A DNA stretch of 61,985 nt from assembly GCA_020072645.1 (NCBI GenBank), contig JAIQGK010000024.1:1-61985 (forward strand), read 5' to 3'. The DNA is from Terriglobia bacterium (GTDB lineage: Bacteria > Acidobacteriota > Terriglobia > Terriglobales > Acidobacteriaceae). The position numbers and the translations under genes are program-made. Under the pieces are notes generated by a model. The model saw nothing but the letters and a program-made list of their open reading frames with translations, had not been told where the DNA came from and ran no database searches. Below, piece after piece: positions 61,197-61,985 of this stretch (positions are counted from its first letter, which is position 1; each line of letters begins with the position of its first letter).

Positions 61197-61418
61197 ATGA
61201 AGAATGAAAATGAATTGCTGATTCCGCCGGCCGCTGAAGAAGATCCCAAAGCCATGGAGGTGATCGGGGCTGGGTGGCGAAAGACGGCCAGCACGTGAGC
61301 CTCAATCCTCTCGTTTAGAAAGACCCGCAAGCATTGGGTATCCCTGGCGGATTTAGCAGGGTACGTTGCCAATGCATGTGAGCAGGTTGGGGCTCAATCG
61401 AGGCGAAACCGTGCGTAA
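61197..61418 (+). pseudogene. Decayed DUF5076 gene
   Basis: ATG 61197 follows GAGGAGGAAAATGGG and opens MKNENELLIPPAAEEDPKAM, a typical DUF5076 N-terminus. The first frame ends at TGA 61296-61298. The expected middle (VAKDGQHVSLNPLV, then a stop where Trp is expected, then KDPQALGI) continues in another frame, and the end (LADLAGYVANACEQVGAQSR) returns to the first. Two frame changes and one nonsense codon are therefore needed to rebuild a protein of about 74 residues. This is clearly a relic. Confidence 0.75.
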
Positions 61419-61639
61419 GATCCCCCGATCCGCTCGGCCGGAACTCACCACGCCAGCCGATAGTGCTAGAAGCTAGATGCAAAATTCGCATCCTCACCGC
61501 CGAAGATAAAGAAATATAAACACTTATGGCAATTTCACTCATCTGTGCAAAAAAAACAAAAAATATCGTTAGCCGAATGAAACGCTTTGCCCCTTTTGTG
61601 CACTATTCAGACAGGATGAACGGAAAAAGCACAAACTAG

Positions 61640-61750
61640 GACCGGCGGTGGTTGCCAAGGGGGTGTCACCGCCGGCACCTGGGATTGTGGCTCCTTATTT
61701 GCCTCTTCAGTAACAAGGGCGCGACTTTACCTGGTCGCGCTTTTGTATTT
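61640..61750 (+). ncRNA. Candidate small RNA with intrinsic terminator
   Basis: A 9-bp perfect stem (CCGGCGGTG 61642-61650 with CACCGCCGG 61667-61675) is followed, after about 40 nt, by a terminator hairpin (GCGCGAC 61719-61725 with GTCGCGC 61734-61740) and TTTTGTATTT. No coding frame explains it. An A/T-rich block 80-100 bases upstream could hold a promoter. A riboswitch or attenuator is an alternative, but the gene immediately downstream is the repeated partial ORF. Confidence 0.5.
61719..61750 (+). terminator. Rho-independent terminator
   Basis: A 7-bp GC stem with an 8-nt loop is followed by TTTTGTATTT. Confidence 0.85.
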
Positions 61751-61851
61751 AGACGGCCTTGCCCTATCATGACCTCACTGTTCGACTCCGCACATTGATT
61801 CCAAAAGTGAACACTTCTGAACGCGACAATCGACCTTCTTCAAAAAGCTAA

Positions 61852-61985
61852 CTGTGGAGTCTCAAGAGGTTGTTCCGATCGAGGCCGGAGCGGCTGATAG
61901 GTGGAACATGGTTGAGGCTACCATGAGGACGGTGCCAGTTGTAATGGTGAAGCCAGGGAAGAAGATGTTCGTGACGGTGTTGCGA
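61852..61985. repeat. Right copy of contig-terminal inverted repeat
   Basis: These 134 bases are the exact reverse complement of positions 2-135. Confidence 0.9.
61854..61985 (+). CDS. Partial ORF at the right contig edge (unknown, repeated)
   Basis: The frame opens after a TGA at 61818-61820. GTG 61854 is a possible start (VESQEVVPIEAGAADRWN), and an ATG at 61911 is later. It runs off the window. The sequence upstream of 61847 differs from the left copy, so the two are distinct loci sharing the same coding segment. No family is recognised. Confidence 0.4.
   Translation, partial: MESQEVVPIEAGAADRWNMVEATMRTVPVVMVKPGKKMFVTVLR

Larger units (their letters stand above)
61419..61853. other. Intergenic region with RNA-like element
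   Basis: About 430 bases lie between the DUF5076 relic and the right repeat. The left half has an A-rich block (61540-61565). The right half has the hairpin and terminator listed separately. No ORF is supported. Confidence 0.5.

Noticed and set aside
1-61985. CRISPR array or phage/conjugative module
   Set aside because: No regularly spaced repeats, cas, integrase, capsid or transfer genes were recognised.

Overview
The window looks like a contig from an acidobacterium (class Terriglobia / Acidobacteriales type). The taxonomic call is an inference from gene content: two tandem VWFA-related proteins of the acidobacterial type, acidobacterial-style DUF4337, DUF4242, DUF5076, GerMN and YVTN/NHL beta-propeller proteins, large sortilin-like BNR proteins, and moderately GC-rich DNA. 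Most genes are ordinary chromosomal housekeeping or secreted-protein genes. There is no phage, conjugation or CRISPR module. The two ends of the window are inverted copies of one 134-bp sequence inside a coding frame, so the contig probably stops at a multicopy gene or element.

Layout. 1-2.5 kb: repeat end, small membrane/secreted ORFs, a Tat-exported gene broken by TGA, tRNA-Arg(ACG). 2.6-9.8 kb: DUF421, DUF4337, rdgB-type NTP pyrophosphatase, a TetR regulator with an acyl-CoA synthetase, thiG, and a beta-propeller lipoprotein. 9.9-15 kb: small secreted protein, ftsB-like and phosphohexomutase pair, cutA, a trans-sulfuration enzyme with cysK. 15-18 kb: a possible omega-like small protein and two VWFA proteins. 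18.1-22.3 kb: a tight + strand operon (DUF1015, amidase, GerMN, murI, rph). 23-28 kb: lacD-type aldolase, then a copper/redox pair (multicopper oxidase followed by a SCO1-cytochrome c fusion). 28.2-30.7 kb: SDR, a thioredoxin-fold gene that reads as a UGA-encoded selenoprotein, DinB, and one unknown gene bracketed by 18-bp direct copies of the guaA 3' end. 30.7-36.9 kb: guaA, membrane protein, leuS, endonuclease IV. 37-41.7 kb: aroF, YVTN lipoprotein, XRE regulator, Rad52-family protein, SDR. 42-48.6 kb: a structured RNA-like element, a secreted nidogen/TSP3 gene split by a 7-bp tandem duplication, HAD phosphatase, a nested inverted repeat, an amber-interrupted DUF4242 gene. 48.6-61.2 kb: RidA, cupin, DUF4442, hydrolase, leucine dehydrogenase, sortilin-like protein, FAD oxidoreductase, small ORFs and an S9 peptidase. 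61.2-62 kb: a decayed DUF5076 gene, a candidate small RNA with terminator, and the right repeat end.

The strongest unusual signal is the selenoprotein at 29114-29680. An in-frame UGA sits where the first cysteine of a thioredoxin CxxC motif is expected (Sec33-Gly-Ala-Cys36). A good ribosome binding site lies before the ATG, and a stable stem-loop lies directly after the UGA at the spacing expected of a bacterial SECIS. Other notable signals are the guaA-tail direct repeats, the 7-bp duplication lesion, a family of composite intergenic inverted repeats, and five genes with simple disabling lesions in 62 kb.
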